Below, in pieces: positions 21,331-34,647 of a stretch of 64,000 nucleotides of DNA. The DNA comes from Xiphydria camelus (taxonomy: Eukaryota; Arthropoda; Insecta; Hymenoptera; Xiphydriidae). Every line of letters starts with the position of its first letter. Position 1 is the stretch's first letter. The notes under the pieces were generated by a model. It was given only the letters and a program-made list of their open reading frames with translations. It was not told where the DNA came from and did not search any database. Both the position numbers and the translations under genes were made by a program. Location of the stretch: positions 26,833,385-26,897,384 of the forward strand of contig OY783195.1 in NCBI GenBank assembly GCA_963678675.1, given 5' to 3'.

Positions 21331-24300
21331 CTCTCTCCTTCTCTCCTGATTTCTCTTCTCTCCGCCCGGAAGCTCGGATCTGTCCGCCCCGGACGACGTC
21401 GATCGATGATAAATACTCTCACGCCGGCAATCTCCGTCCGACAAACTCGCTACTCCCTTAACGTGTCAACGGACTTAAGTAGCGGCATTAGTCGCGATCT
21501 AAATAGCAGCCGAGAGTCCTCGCGCAAAGCCGGGACCTCCCCCCGGGGGTATCAACGGAAATCCTGCGTTCGCATTAATAAGTGACCGTCCTTCCCTCGG
21601 TGATAACGCGCTCGCACTTTCTCGGTAAAACGAGATACGTGCACGGGTGATCTTGCGTTCGAACTGGCGGAGACCCGGTCGATCCTCCGGTCTCCCGGAT
21701 CCTCGTCGTCCCCGTCGCGGAACCGCGCGCGCGACGCATAAAGTCCATAAAGAATGGCGACACTCAATCACCCCAAGACAACCGCCTGGGAGGTGGCGTC
21801 CGAAACAATACGAAACAAACGGCCCTCGGGGGCGGATATTAGTTTTTCGATTTCTCCAGCCCCCGACCCCACCCCGCGACCACCTTCCACCTCGACGACC
21901 CTTGTGTATTTTTCTCAGCCGTATTCCGGCGGCGCGCATTTATCATTTTTAAACGACTGGAGGAATCGAGCGTGCCCTCGCCCCGGTACGGCTTTGATTC
22001 ACGAGCGTCGGTACGCGCCGCTGCAAAAAAAAGAGAAAGAGCGCGGCTCCTCGACGCGAATCGCCCGCCGAAGGTGCGCGAGATTCGCGAAGTGACTGCA
22101 ATTCCAGGGGATTTCGCGACGGGACATCGCCCCCCTCCGCCCTTCCACCCGACGCCAAATAACGGCGGTATCGTTCGCCCTCGTTATCGAAGAACGCTTT
22201 CGCGCCACTTTTCATCCCTCTCGCGCCGGTGGCTCTTTTTCCGCGAATCGAAGCAGCGAGCTCGACATTTTTTTCGTTTCCTCCTCCCGGCTCGCTCCTC
22301 TGTATGCAAATGTACGCACGCAGCGCGGTGGGATGGCGATCTGCATGTAGATTGCAATTCTGCAGCGTGTCTTCCTGCAGCCTCCGCTTCAAACCGGATT
22401 ATCTCTTTATCCGTGCACTTTTCCTGTATATTCGTATAGAACTTTTTTGTAGGTCGGAATGCAAGCTTTAAAAAGTACCTTATCGATTTCATTTGAAAAC
22501 TTACAGATAACGAGATAATCGCGATTGAATCACGCGCGAAATTACGACCATCGCTGTATTCATTAAGGCACTACTTTCCGAATGAAAATTTCCCCGGCAT
22601 CGATGCGTACAATTTCTCTCACCCCCGTGGCGCGCCGCGCCGGTGTACCAAAACATCGCAAACTGCAGCACGCGTCGCGCTACCCGCAAAATCGAATTTC
22701 CCCGGATTCTTTCGCGCGACCAGTCGGCTTTGCGGGGTCGCGAGCTCTTTGCACCCGGCTCGCGTGCACTTTGGCTTATTAAGGGTTGGTCCTCGCTTGC
22801 CCGCTCGCTCGTCGCCGGGGCGGGGGGTTGGCAGTGTCCCGCAACCGCCGTACATCACCGGTCCGCCCGCGCCCGGTACCCGGGCAATGAGTTATGTTCC
22901 CCTCAAGCCTACGGCACTCGTACACCTACTCGTCCTCGAGTATAACCGGCGCGCGGGGGTGTCGACTAGACTAGATATACGCCACTGTTTTCGATATATA
23001 TCAAGATCTGTCTGAGGTGCGCTGCCGGCGAAGATTTGTGGATTTGCGGATTCGTGGATTTCGCGCCCCGGCCGAGGGACGGGCTCCTCCGGCCACCTTT
23101 CATCCCCTCGGTTTATTACGTACGACCCGAGTTGGCTCTCCGCTCGCGAAATCCCGAATCCCGCGCACGGTTATCCGCGAGTCGGTGTATCGAGAGTTCG
23201 TGTCAAGTTGCAAATACATCGTCCATCCGTTTCGATTGATAAAGGAGACCGGTGTCGCTTGTAACGGAAGTTGGCCTCTCGTACTCGTCTCTTTCTACTG
23301 GCGCACCAGGGGCTATTTTCGCAGCAGAACCGACACCAGCCACTGAATTCGCAATGAATAATTAACATTTAGAAAAAAAACTCGTCGATATCGAACTTCT
23401 GAATTCTCATTCGAAGACATCCCCTTGCGAATAATCCGCGCAGAACAGAGCTAGGTCCAACTGGACCGGAACTTTCCCCAATGGAATCCTTTCGCGAAAC
23501 ACTTGCGAAATTCTGGAAACTTGACCGTCTATTTTTTTTTTTTGCCCCATACGGCATCCCACCCGTAACCGAGTTACGGCAGACGAACTCCTCCGGGCGC
23601 GAAGAAACATCGCCGTTCGGGTGTAAAACGAGCCTCCCCGGATCGCCACTCGAGGGTTAACCTCGTCAACCCAGTCCTCGACGTCTGCTAGACGCGTAAC
23701 GGGTCACGGAGGGGGTTGAACATAGCGAGAGAAGTTGGGCGATACTCTCTCTCTCTCTCTCTCTCTCTCCAGGCGTACACACCCAGGGTGTGCGAGGCGA
23801 AGTAGGTACAGAACGCGCGGCATACCCGTTCCACCGAGTGGCGGGTCGTCGGGGTGGATACGGGGGCGAAGGTGTGTATGCCTACGTACACGCGCGCGCC
23901 AAGGACGACGAGGGCGTTAATATGAATATGTGCGGGGGCGGCAGGGTCGAGATTACCACCGCCGACACCACCGCCGCCGCCGCCGCCATCCACCCCTTCC
24001 CGCCCCGCGAACCAAAGATCCCGCCAAGTGCCCTTAATAATTGCAAACAGCTCCAAGATCCGGGGTTTGGCGCGGGGTCGGATTAGGAGGCCCGCGGAAT
24101 CCGCACGACGCCGCGTCCCCGCGTTACCTCGTAAACCGTCGCGTAAACTGCTCGTGTATTATGGGCGTCGTCGCCGGAGTCTTTGTCCGGTGCGGAGGGG
24201 GGGATGCGGCGGGACGTGGAAGAGGGAAAGTATGGAAATTTAGGTCAAACTCACGACGTTTGCCCCTTGATCGCCGAGAGTAGATCTGCGATTCGGGAAG

Positions 24301-24431
24301 CTGACGAGGAGTGGGGATCGTGATACGTTGCACCCTGATGGGATATTAACTCGTTAATTCTAGCGCGAATTGTTCTTGTATTAGAGATTCATAGGCGGGA
24401 AAAGGTATAGGGAATGTTGAAGCAATACGTA
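21331..24431. other. Long CpG-rich non-coding island
   Basis: Very GC-rich with frames open on all strands, as expected from low stop-codon density. A TC run lies at 23743-23769 and a GCC run near 23960-23990. No gene supported. Confidence 0.45.
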
Positions 24432-24856
24432 CGCTGAGGACAAAAATTGGTTAAAATGACAAAAAGCATTTGGTTATACAAGTTTAATTGTTCTAATCAA
24501 AATACTAGTAAGCTCAACTAAATATTTAATTACTCTAATTATATGCACTTTCAGTTCTTCTAACTGCATGTCTAATTATTCTAACTAGAAAATAGTCAGT
24601 TTAACCAAACAGATGGAGGATCCAGATTTCTTCAAATGGTTTGGTTACACTCAAAAAAATTTGGCCACAACTAGAAAATTATAGTATAATTGCGGTGATA
24701 ATTTTTCTCGCAATAGCAAGAATTCTTGCTACGCCAGCAATATTTTTCTAGTTTTGTCTGAGGCAGCCAGAAATATAACTGACATTAGCTAAATACTTTT
24801 TTCAGTGTATGGTCTTCAAGATTTTAGTGAAATCGATCAAGTTATTTTTCTCAGTG
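24432..24856. mobile_element. MITE family C, copy C4, host of R
   Basis: It runs from CGCTGAGGACAAAAAT to TTATTTTTCTCAGTG with TA on both sides. Element R interrupts it at 24648-24807. Confidence 0.85.
24648..24807. mobile_element. MITE R, nested in C4
   Basis: It runs from CACTCAAAAAAAT to ACTTTTTTCAGTG with TA on both sides. An inner palindrome surrounds GCAAGAATTCTTGC. Excision restores the GGTTTGGT(TA)TGGTCTTC context of family C. Confidence 0.8.
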
Positions 24857-25417
24857 TAAGACACCATTTGTGGAACGTGGAAAAGGGAAAGTGAAAAATT
24901 AGGTCGAACGTAGCTTCCCATCCATGATATCAAAAAGCAGCTCCATACAGCCGCTAACATAGAACCGTTAGGTGTACGACCGATAAGCCGCGTTGAGTCG
25001 CCTCGCTTAGCCCGAGTGCCTAATGACAATTTAAATGCATGGGATTAACGTCCCTGCGAAACGCGCCGCGGCGATGTGCTTCGCCTCTACGGGGCGCCGA
25101 TGTCGAATAAAATCCGCGATAACGTCCCTCGTGTACCGTCCCGCGTCGCGGTGCGCGTTTTTTCATCCCCCTCGTCGCTACAGTGTCTTCCTCAAAATTT
25201 GAACGGCTGACTGCGTCTGTTCCTTGGGATGGCGGCATCCGATATCGGAATAATTAAGGATCTTCTCGGTACATTCGTGAATTTTCATTCCATTTTAATT
25301 GATAACTTTTTTTTGTTATTTCACAGCTCAAAATTTAATTTCCTAGAAAGTACTCGTTCCATTAGTGTACACTTAAGGTACATCGAGAGAATAATTTATT
25401 TATAGTTAATAAATGTA

Positions 25418-25634
25418 CACTGTAAAAGAAATTCTATGACATTTACATATAAAGCTTTTATTCAATACATGATTATGAAAATTAATATACTCCGTTAAGA
25501 AAATTATAAGGAAGATTTTATAAAGAAATATATCAATTTTCATAACTACAGGGTATATTAATTTTCATAATCACGTATTGGAAAAAAGGTTTGTACAAAA
25601 GTATATTAAAAAAATACAAATTTTATTTGTAGTA
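25418..25634. mobile_element. MITE family F, copy F2
   Basis: It starts CACTGTAAAAG after TA and has arms TGATTATGAAAATTAATATA / TATTAATTTTCATAATCA. The right end is decayed (TTTGTAGTA). Confidence 0.8.
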
Positions 25635-25638
25635 TGGA

Positions 25639-25786
25639 CTCGAATATGGCGAGATACATTTTTTATTGGGATAAGAAAATATTTATTAATTATCAGAATA
25701 TTTGATTTTGAACAGTTAGTGGTAATAGTTGATGAATATCTGTTTATCTCAACGAAATGTTTATTTCGCCATATTCAAGTATCCGT
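25639..25786. mobile_element. MITE family N, copy N2
   Basis: GAATATGGCGAGATACATTT pairs with AAATGTTTATTTCGCCATATTC; the internal arms GATAAGAAAATATTTATTAA also pair. It follows F2 directly. Confidence 0.75.
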
Positions 25787-27384
25787 TTATTAGCTATTAA
25801 CAAACTCTTGTTTCGGTATATAACGCGTAATAATTGCATAACTCAAATCAAAATAAAATCGACACTCGTCCGATCGCAAGTGATAACCCGCGCGGCTACG
25901 CGACCTTACCCCGTTGCTTATTAAATTCCACGAAATCAGCGAGCGAAAGTTTATTAAAACGAGCGAAGCGAGTTATCGAGGAGGAAAATAAAAGGAGAGA
26001 ACCGACGCGGACGAAACGGAATAAAGGAGGGTCCCCGGTGTAACCGAATTTAGCGATTTTTAATTCCCGTGGTTCGGGGGGTGGCAGGCAGTGACGACGG
26101 CACCGATTCTACCGAGAGAAGGGGAGGGCCGGGGGGTGCGTCCGATACGCACGCAGCGCGTAGCTCCCCTAAATCGCTAATAAGGCTTCGCAAACCTCCA
26201 TACATCCAATCCGTGGGGATTTTCTCATCCGGTTCTCAATTTCGACGGTCTCTCGGGGCCCCGGTGGAAAAGCATCCCCATCGATTTCCTCGTCGGGGGA
26301 AAAAATTCTCAATCGCACCCTCCGCGCGCGCGTTATCGCGTGGATTCGCGAAATATCGAAGAGCACCGATAGACGCGAATTTCGGGAGGAGAATAATCGT
26401 CTTGACTCGCGTGAAAGTTGAGAACCGTCAGGTATTGATGCTCGATCAAGCAGCCCCTAGGGGTTTAATTAAATACAACCCCCCCGTCCACGCCAACATC
26501 CCGCGCGCACCGACGAGAAACGAGAGATATTTTTCACAAAACCACCTCCGGCGCGGCTCGGGCGCGCCCCGTTATCTCGGTTTGCCGAAGTAGGCCTCGA
26601 GTCCTCTCCTCGTATTCGAGAGGATCGCCTCCTCTGTTGAGAGTTTGCTCTAATTTTGATTCTCCGCCCGAGAAAACTCCCGGAATGCTTAGATCGCTAC
26701 TGGAATTCTTGAACAGGATTATTCTCCGCGCCTCGAATATCATATTCATGCGATACTCGTGAAATTCGATGCAAAAATGCAGTCGAAACGGTATCGATGC
26801 ATCGGGCTGCACGATGCACCGGTACTCCGGGCGCGCAAGCGGGCTGCAGGTATAGCGTCGCTTCGGGCGATATGACAGGCGCGTATGGCATGGGCGGGGG
26901 GGATGGCGACACCCCCCGCGTCAAGAATTCACGCGGGGCCGCGGAGGGGGATCATAATTAACCGAATACCGATAGTCACCCACGCTCGGTCCATCCGCGC
27001 GATCTGCGCGCATGTAGGTAGGCAGAGCGAGCGCGTATACCAACGCGGACGGACAATGGACACGCGAGTAGACGAAGCCGCGAGCTTTGTCAACGGTGAC
27101 GAGTACAACCGGATACCTTTATCGATATTTGTACACGGATAGGTGCGTTTGGTAGAGAGTGTTCGTATTGGAAAATGAGAGTACAGCAGAGTGAGGGGGT
27201 GGGTTTGATATGGAATACATATACGGAAGAATGAAATGGATTGGGCGCGTGCGAGGAATGATAATTTCGCCGGGTCGGAGGGGGTGGTAAATTGGCGATA
27301 TTCGCGGATCGCTTGAAAATTAAATGAAAGAATAATCCGTAACGCCGCAATGAGAGTCGTAACGGTATTGTTTAAAAATACGTA
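25787..27384. other. Non-coding GC-rich stretch
   Basis: No gene or repeat recognised. Confidence 0.45.
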
Positions 27385-27624
27385 CACTGAGAAAATAATG
27401 CGTACGATCGAGATGAACGTGTTTTTGGATAGTCCTATTTACGAGCACAATATTTGTTTGATTAGAATGAATATCGACTTTACGTATATAGGTAAATAAT
27501 ATCGATTTAATTGAATATTATCTGGATCAATTGATACGCGGAATGTGGTATGCGGTCATGAAATAAACGTGTTCTAAGGACTATTCAGAAACACATTTAT
27601 TTTGATAAAGCAATTTTTTCAGTG
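27385..27624. mobile_element. MITE family G, copy G1
   Basis: It runs from CACTGAGAAAATAAT to CAATTTTTTCAGTG with TA on both sides. The inner arms GTTTTTGGATAGTCCTA / AGGACTATTCAGAAAC pair. Confidence 0.85.
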
Positions 27625-27632
27625 TAGGTGTA

Positions 27633-28048
27633 CCATATATACGAGGCTAAAAACTTACTCGTCAGAAAAGAAACTTCAATCACTATTATCTCATCATTTA
27701 TGAACTTTTGGCCTACATCAATATCAGTCTTTGTTATAGATAAAAATGTAATCTTCAAAAAAAGTATTATACAAATATGAGCCATAAGCTCATAGAAATG
27801 ATATAGGATAGATCGAGGCGAATCGGATCACAGATCCATATTGCTTAAGTCGTGTTGAAAACGAGCATTTTGATAATTCGTATTACTTAACTCCTTTCCA
27901 ATGAAGTAATACGAACACAATTAAAATGCTCATTTTTACCACGATTTAAGATATCTATCTATATAAATCTGTCATCCGATTCGCTTCGGTCTACCCTAAT
28001 AGTAATCAAAGTTTCTTTCCTGGCGAGTAAGTTTAGCCTCGTATGACA
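27633..28048. mobile_element. MITE family A, copy A2, host of U
   Basis: The left end resembles A1 and A3 (ACGAGGCTAAAAACTTACTC) and the right end is AGTTTAGCCTCGTATG. The loop is interrupted by U at 27806-27996. Confidence 0.75.
27806..27996. mobile_element. MITE U, nested in A2
   Basis: The arms GATCGAGGCGAATCGGAT and ATCCGATTCGCTTCGGTC form terminal inverted repeats flanked by TA. The inner arms ATTCGTATTACTT/AAGTAATACGAA pair, making an almost complete palindrome. Confidence 0.8.
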
Positions 28049-30814
28049 TACACTCGAGCGACGCCCAAGTTTAACTATACACAAGTACAATCGCTCTCGA
28101 ATCAAAACGCGGCAAATTCAAAAATCGACTCGGCCCACCCTCTCCCTCACGAAGAAGCTCTACGGACTGCGCGATTAAAAATTCCGTCTGCATCGGAGCG
28201 TAGAGACGGGATGAGCGGCTCTTACAGCTCCGCAGCTTCTCGCCGGCAACATCTGCTATGCTGCATGTATACGTATACGTATGAAGAAAAACGAAGCGCG
28301 CGAACGGTCTCTCCTCCCGGTGTCGCTCTCGTCGCAGGGTCTCCTCGTCGCACTCCCGGACGAAGACAAGGAAGGAAGGAAGGCAGGGGGTGAAGGAGGT
28401 GGAGGCGAAGCGAGTCCCCAACCCCCAACCCTCAGGCCGCCCCTTTACGGGTCTGGCGGCGGTGGCGGCGGTGTCGTATCTTGGCCTCCGCGGCGCGCCG
28501 CTCTATCGACGTACACCCACCCGCCCCGGCCATCCTTACCGCCCCACATCTCTTGCCCCCCTCCTTCCCCGCCGCGCAGCCACCCTCGCCCGACCCCCGC
28601 CATCCCGCCACCGCTCTCCTCTCTCGCAACCTCTTCTTCGCTCCCGTAACTCGCGATTGCCGAGATAGCGAGGATATAGTTCCGCGAGATGTTGCCTGCG
28701 AAGCCAATGCGGGAACTCCGCGCGCGCGTTATTGAGATGTCTGTTGGAGAATTAGGGTCTCCCCTGCCACCTCCCCCCGCGCGCGCGACGGTTTCCTCCG
28801 GTACCCGCGATTTTCTCCTACGCGCGCAGCGGCGCTTCCCTCGGCCCACCCCTCCCTCTCACCCCCACGACCTTCGCTATACTTTCCGGAATTTGTTTCA
28901 TTTTGGTTTACGCGCCCGTTTGATTCGCCCTTATAGGCGCGGATTTGTCCCTGCTAGGTTTCTCGGTTTTATTCCACTTTTAGGTGGTTTTCATTCGGCG
29001 TCGGGGGATGCTGCTTTTTCATTTTTCCGCTCGCCGGGTGGGCTCTGCCGTTTCCAGGGTCTCGCGAGTTTGGCGACGCGTTGATTTCGTCGCTCGGCTT
29101 TCTTTTTCCGTCGCGATTTTACTTTTGTAGACTCGCAATTGCCGTGGGAAGTTACATTTTTTATCAGTCGCTTATTTTACGGAGGAATCGTATGAAATTA
29201 TAGAATGTTTTTCTTTCTCTTTTCTCTGGTCGTGTCTTATAATTATAAATATATCAATAAATGCGTTCGAATCGAAAGATTCCCAAGTGAATTCCAGAGA
29301 GAATTCGAAATCGATCTTTCGATTCAAAATCAATATGGATATTTGTAATTATCAAAGGCATTATCGAGCTGAAGAAAATCGAAGTACGATATCTGCTCGC
29401 GCCTCACACATATATAGAGATATCAGAGAGGAATCCCTCTCAAAACTACCCCCCGCGCCCGTATAGCGCGGCAGGAGCGTATGCCTACCGCGTTGCGGAG
29501 TACGCAGCCCCTAAATCAAGGTTGATTTCCTCGGAACAATTCGACCCTCGGAGGATGGTGTCCGGCGGCGGAGGACGGCGGCGCGGCGCTGCCTGTGCGC
29601 GGGTAGCACGGAAGAAGATTTAATTAAGCCGGGGCCGATTTATCTCCCTGACAGCCACCCCCGTCCTTTCTCTCTCCCCCGGCGCCCCGCGATCCCTCGG
29701 ACCCCATGACACGTCGTAGGTGCCTGCACTCGCTTAAGGGCGAAACCCTTTTCGGGAGCGGACCGCTGCGCGCACACGAGGGAGCGCGCGCGCGCGCGGC
29801 GTGTCTTTGGTCCTGCCCTCTCGGTTCGCCCTCTTCCGCGTGTGCCCGGGATATGCACACATATATCAATGGGTTTGCGTATCGTACAAATGGGTGCCTC
29901 TATGCGCGAGGGATGTCGCCCGCCTTTGGCAAGTTTCCGCTCGGGCACATTTTGCCCTTGAAAGCGCGTTCGTTATCGCTCAATACCATTCGTCGTTTCG
30001 ACGAGGCGGAGAATTTTCTCGGTGATCAATTTCTCGAGATTTATTGGTTACGCGATTTCCGCGAGTAATGGAAAAGCTTTGAGCATTCGTCCGTTGGTTT
30101 TGGAAAGATCCAGCGATGGATAAAAGTCGGAGGGATGTATTCTGACTGTTCGCGGATGAATAATTAATAATAAGTACCATCTGTCAAAAAGATACTTACG
30201 CCTTTTTGTGTACAAATTCCGAAAGATTTTTCCGAACATCGTTCGATCTACTCGGTAATTTGAAACCGAAAGGAACTTGCTTTCATAATTTTGTTAGAAC
30301 ATCAAAAACACGAAAAGAAAAATCGCCGAGAAGCTGTGCGAATGCAACCCCGGATCACCCTCCTCCCAATTCCTCTCACACGTATGATCCGTACACCCGC
30401 GCTCGAGCGGCCTTACAGAGGAGGCACCCTCCTGCAATTATTAATTAACACTCCCCTCTCAAGGCATTAGCACGGCTAAGAGCCACCCCCTCGTCCCACC
30501 CGTCCCTTTTCGACCCCTCGCTGCTACCGGCTCAAAGCGCCGCGGAAGTAACGATACACCGCCTTGGGGCTCGGCAGGAGCTGGAACCTGACAGAGGTCA
30601 GACGCAAAGAGAGGGCGCCAGTACCACGGCGGTAGTTACCTCTCGGAGAGGACACAGAGTAGCCGTGCGCCAGTCCTGCAATTCTGTATGGAATCACGTC
30701 GTCAAAGAAGTAGGTTAACGATGGAAAAAGTCCAATGCCGTGAAGGTGTAGCACCGAGCGACAGATACGTACACGGAGAAAATGTGGTGGTAATCAGTTT
30801 CATACTGGATAGTG
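28049..30814. other. Non-coding, GC-rich
   Basis: GGC/CCG-rich runs at 28.4-28.65 kb. The 30.52-30.78 kb segment is open on the minus strand but matches nothing I recognise. No gene supported. Confidence 0.45.
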
Positions 30815-31030
30815 CAGTGTAAAAAAAATTGTATTTTTAATGTAATTTGTGTGAAGCTTTTCTCTAATACGCCATTATGAAAATTAATATACGAATATTT
30901 TTCCTTATGAAATATCCTTTATAAATTTCATAACCGAGTATATTATATTAATTTTCCTCATCATAGTAACGTATTGGATAAAAGCTTTGTATGTGATTAT
31001 ATTAAATTTAATAGAAATTTTTTTACAGCG
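30815..31030. mobile_element. MITE family F, copy F3
   Basis: It starts CAGTGTAAAAAAAATT and ends TTTTTTTACAGCG, with arms CATTATGAAAATTAATATAC and its complement. Confidence 0.75.
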
Positions 31031-31283
31031 TAGGGGAAAGACTTTTTGGAAAGGGTGCGCTCTCCCTTATTATGTGTGTGGCGACAGTTGCCATATATGG
31101 AAAGGAAAGAAACATAATATACTCCTTACTGCCGTTACGGTATGGTTCAGTAAGAAAGCGCATACTTGACCAAGAAGTCTTTTCCGTTATTCGGTATGAA
31201 ATTGATCATCACAAATTTTTCTCCGTTTAGTTGTAAACGCATATATATATATGCGTCGAGGGAAAATATTTTATTACTAGGTA

Positions 31284-31769
31284 CACTGAGAAAAGAAATT
31301 GTTCCATCGAAATAAACATGTGTTTTGGAATAATCCTAAGAGCATATTTATTCGGTTAGAATGAATATCGATTGGACGTATACAAATATTATTGATTTAA
31401 TTGAGCGTTATTTGGATCGAACCGGTATTCATTCGAATCGAATAAATGTGCTCTTTGGACTATCCAAGAAAACCTTTCATTTCATCAAGCAAATTGCTGG
31501 TGCCAAAAAAAATATTTTCTTAATTCAAAAAATGAGGTAATTCCAGGATCAAGCCATGGTTTTCTTCGAGCGAGAAAATATTTGATAGGCTTGAGTAATT
31601 TTTTTTCTTTTCACCCAGGAAGAATTTCTCGTCTCAGCGAAGATATTCTTGAATCAAGAATATATATTCTTCGATCAAGAATTTGTATTTTTAAAAATTT
31701 TTGTAAGGTTATATATATTCCTGATTCGAGAAATCTTTTTTTTAATACCAGCAATTATTTATTTCAGTG
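31284..31769. mobile_element. Chimeric element: left part family G, right part family B
   Basis: From CACTGAGAAAAGAAATTG to about 31490 it follows G1. From ATTGCTGGTGCC onward it follows B3/B4 to TTTCAGTG. Neither the G right end nor the B left end is present. The outer flanks differ (TA left, CA right), as expected if two separately inserted copies were fused. Confidence 0.7.
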
Positions 31770-32340
31770 CAGTGTACAGAGCAATGCAAATCTTTCACTC
31801 GCAAATAACGATGCACATCGTTACCAATTTTGACCTCCGTTTAACAAGGAACCGACCGGTCTCGCTCTATCGAGCCTAACGAACCATACACCACAGAGAT
31901 AGCAAGGATAGCGCGACGACCCGTGCACCGCGTATAGGGGTAGTAATACCACTCGTACGAACGCACGATGCTCGCAGCGGTCCGCGCGAGGCGGGATAAG
32001 GATTTATAGTTTAATATCTCGGCGGCGGGGCGTTGTCACATTTTCGACCCTAGGGGAGAAACTATATACAGAGACCCCGCGTGCTCACTTCTCCCCTCCA
32101 TCCACCGATTCCGACTGTTACACGCGATCTTTCTTTCTCTAGCTCCAGCCTCTCGCTTTCTCCCCTGGCTCCGGCGAGAGGATCAGCCGAGGATTTCGCG
32201 AAGATTTGTCTCGGTTTGATAGGGCCGTTTAGGCGTGTAGATTTCGGTCGTTAGATTGGAAACGCGTGCTCTCTCTCGGGGGGGTTGAGGTGGGTTCGTC
32301 GATGAAAAAAGGGACGGGGAGGACCGCGAATAGGTGCGAC

Positions 32341-32343
<3 letters not shown>

Positions 32344-32397
<54 letters not shown>
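32344..32397. repeat. (GA)n microsatellite
   Basis: An uninterrupted GA run of about 27 units. Shorter GA/TC runs occur at about 10561-10590, 13719-13750, 20827-20852, 20969-20990, 23743-23769 and 60441-60462. Confidence 0.95.
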
Positions 32398-32400
<3 letters not shown>

Positions 32401-32810
32401 TCAGAGTCGTGGATCGGGTTAAAGGGCGGAAGGGACGCGAGGGGAAAGGGGATTTCTATTCGCTCGGAAATAATCGGAGATCGTGACGGACGCCCACGCC
32501 ATCCGACGGAGAGCAGAGACGGAAAATTCGGAAATACACCCCGACGCGCCTCGTCATACCCATTTTCATTCTTCCGGCGGGACGCGTGCACCCTTTCGCT
32601 CCTCCTCGTCATTGGCCAAATCTCCGGCGGCACACGCACTCGTCGTTAGGGCGCTCCACTATCGATAGGCGCGCTCGCGCAGTCGATCGGACATTGGTGC
32701 GTGTAATTCGCGATGACGCCGGGAAGCGATGCTTTTATTAATTCGTCGATTCTCCAAATCTCTTTGGCAGTTTGCGCGCATGCGAAATCTTGGAAATAAA
32801 GGTACGAGTA

Positions 32811-33045
32811 GGGTGGAAAAAAATAAATCGTAGCATTTGCAAAGTTTGCAGTACATTTCTAAACGAGATCAATTTATTGTTACGATAACTAAAATTTTAG
32901 TAATATAAAAATTGCAGTAACGCTTGCAACTTTTATATTTTTTACTATAATTTTAACTAAAATTGTAGTTATCGTAACAATAAATTGGCCTCGTCTCGAA
33001 ATTTACCGCAAACTTTGTAAATGCTATGGTTTATTTTTTTCCGGG
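32811..33045. mobile_element. MITE family E, copy E2
   Basis: The arms ATCGTAGCATTTGCAAAGTT / AACTTTGTAAATGCTATGGT pair. The ends GGGTGGAAAA and TTTTTTTCCGGG are flanked by TA. Confidence 0.8.
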
Positions 33046-34647
33046 TAACGTGAAAATTAGGCGGCTACTAAATAATCACGATTTTCTCTCAAACTATGAA
33101 CGTTTGGTCGATTTTGATAGAATGCTTTTTCGAAGATCTCATTTCGATCTGCAAAAAAGTTTATACGATTTTTTCACGAGAAGTTAGTACCTAACGAGAT
33201 AATTACCACTAAAGTGGATCTTCACGTTCCGACGTTGCTCATTATGTGATGTTCCAATTACGCGTTCGTCGATTCGAATCCTCCCTCGTCGAGAAACGAT
33301 GACGCGACGCGTAAGGGTACCTTTATTAATTTTAAATTCCCAAGACTTTATCAACAAGCCATTCTCCCGGAGTTCCTTTGCGCGCGAGTATCGCCGTTTC
33401 CTCGGAAAGAGAAGGGACTGGCCCTCTCCGATCGGTACTTCCCCTCCGAGAATCGCCTTAAAACGAGCAAACGATGCGCAGCGAGCATCGGGCGGCGGGA
33501 CTCGCGCCGTTAAAAATGAACTTTCCGGTTAATTTCTTCCCGGGCACGACGAAGCTCGCCGCCGCGTCTTCCTCCACCCCCGGCGGCCGTCTCTCGTCTC
33601 CCTCTTGTCGAACGATAACAAATCAAATCCCCGAGAAGTACCGCGCGCGCGGCTAAGCCGTAGCAACCCCCGGCTGGTCGCGGGGCGCGGAAGTATAAGG
33701 CACTCGATATACATAAGCCTCTTTTCTCCCGTTCTCCGCTGCTCGCCCGCGCGCGGGGGTAGCTCCGGGCGTTGAAACATTTAGCCGACGGAAGTGGAGG
33801 TCCCCCGCCGGAGTACCGGAAGTTCCTAAGATTCGCAAGAGTGCCGACGCGGATCGGCGGGGTTAGAACGAGAGGCGGGAGAGGGAAATGGGGGTGAGAG
33901 AACGAACGAGCCCACCTACGGATATTAAAGGAAATGGCGGTATGATTAGTTGAATACGTGCGCGGGGTTCGTTTTAACGGCGTGACCTCGTGATTCCTCG
34001 AGGAAACGCGCCTAATCGGGACCCTTCCTCCGAGTCTCTTTCGCCCCTATTACCGCGCTTGTTCGCCCTCTTCGCACGCACGCCTTCTTGGCGTCGACGC
34101 GACGCGTCCCGCGCTTCTTACGGTAACCTTGATTTCGAGCCGAAGAAGTCGTGGCGATCGTCACAGCGCGAATCGCGCGCGCGACTTCCCCGCAACGCAT
34201 CGCCGGAAGCGGAACCGATTTCTCTCTCCGCGGAACACGCTGCGCCCACGTGTCGGGGTGCCGAACGACCGAAAAATCGGCGACGCCGTAATGCCGGACA
34301 TTGCGAGGACCGCAAACGAGCGTCCGTCCCCCGGTCGACGGTTCGGGTTTCCGTGTTTTTGGGGTTATTTGGTTGATTTAGAGGACGATGCGTGCGCGCC
34401 ACGGACGTTCCGTCCCCGCGCGGACAACCCCTTCTTCCTCGCGCGGCAGCACGCGACACGGTCGGGCCGTTACGCGTGAAAAACGCCGCGGACCCAGTCG
34501 CCGTTGGGACGCGACTACCGTATATAAATGTTTACCGCCGTGGATTCTCTCGTGCGATTCGAAACGACCCGAATTTAGTATAAATTGTACGTTTAAGATG
34601 ACTGCATCTTAGCTGTTAACCAGGGGAGAGTTGGTTGTATTGGACCA

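Larger units (their letters stand above)
31770..34624. other. Non-coding GC-rich stretch around the GA run and E2
   Basis: Apart from the listed microsatellite and E2, nothing is recognised. Confidence 0.45.

Noticed and set aside
23940..24086. GCC repeat frame with poly-Ala (near 23960)
   Set aside because: The downstream sequence lacks the coding look of the 37.06 kb candidate and no clear acceptor precedes it.
21499..24300. Many open frames of 60-155 codons on both strands
   Set aside because: The island is so GC-rich that stop codons are rare; frames overlap on all strands and none reads like a protein family.
26069..26593. 174-codon + strand frame
   Set aside because: Arg/Pro/Gly-rich composition typical of translated CpG islands; no splice or family support.
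30524..30754. Minus-strand frame considered as a LINE remnant
   Set aside because: It has none of the residues typical of ORF2 ends and no tail; left unassigned.
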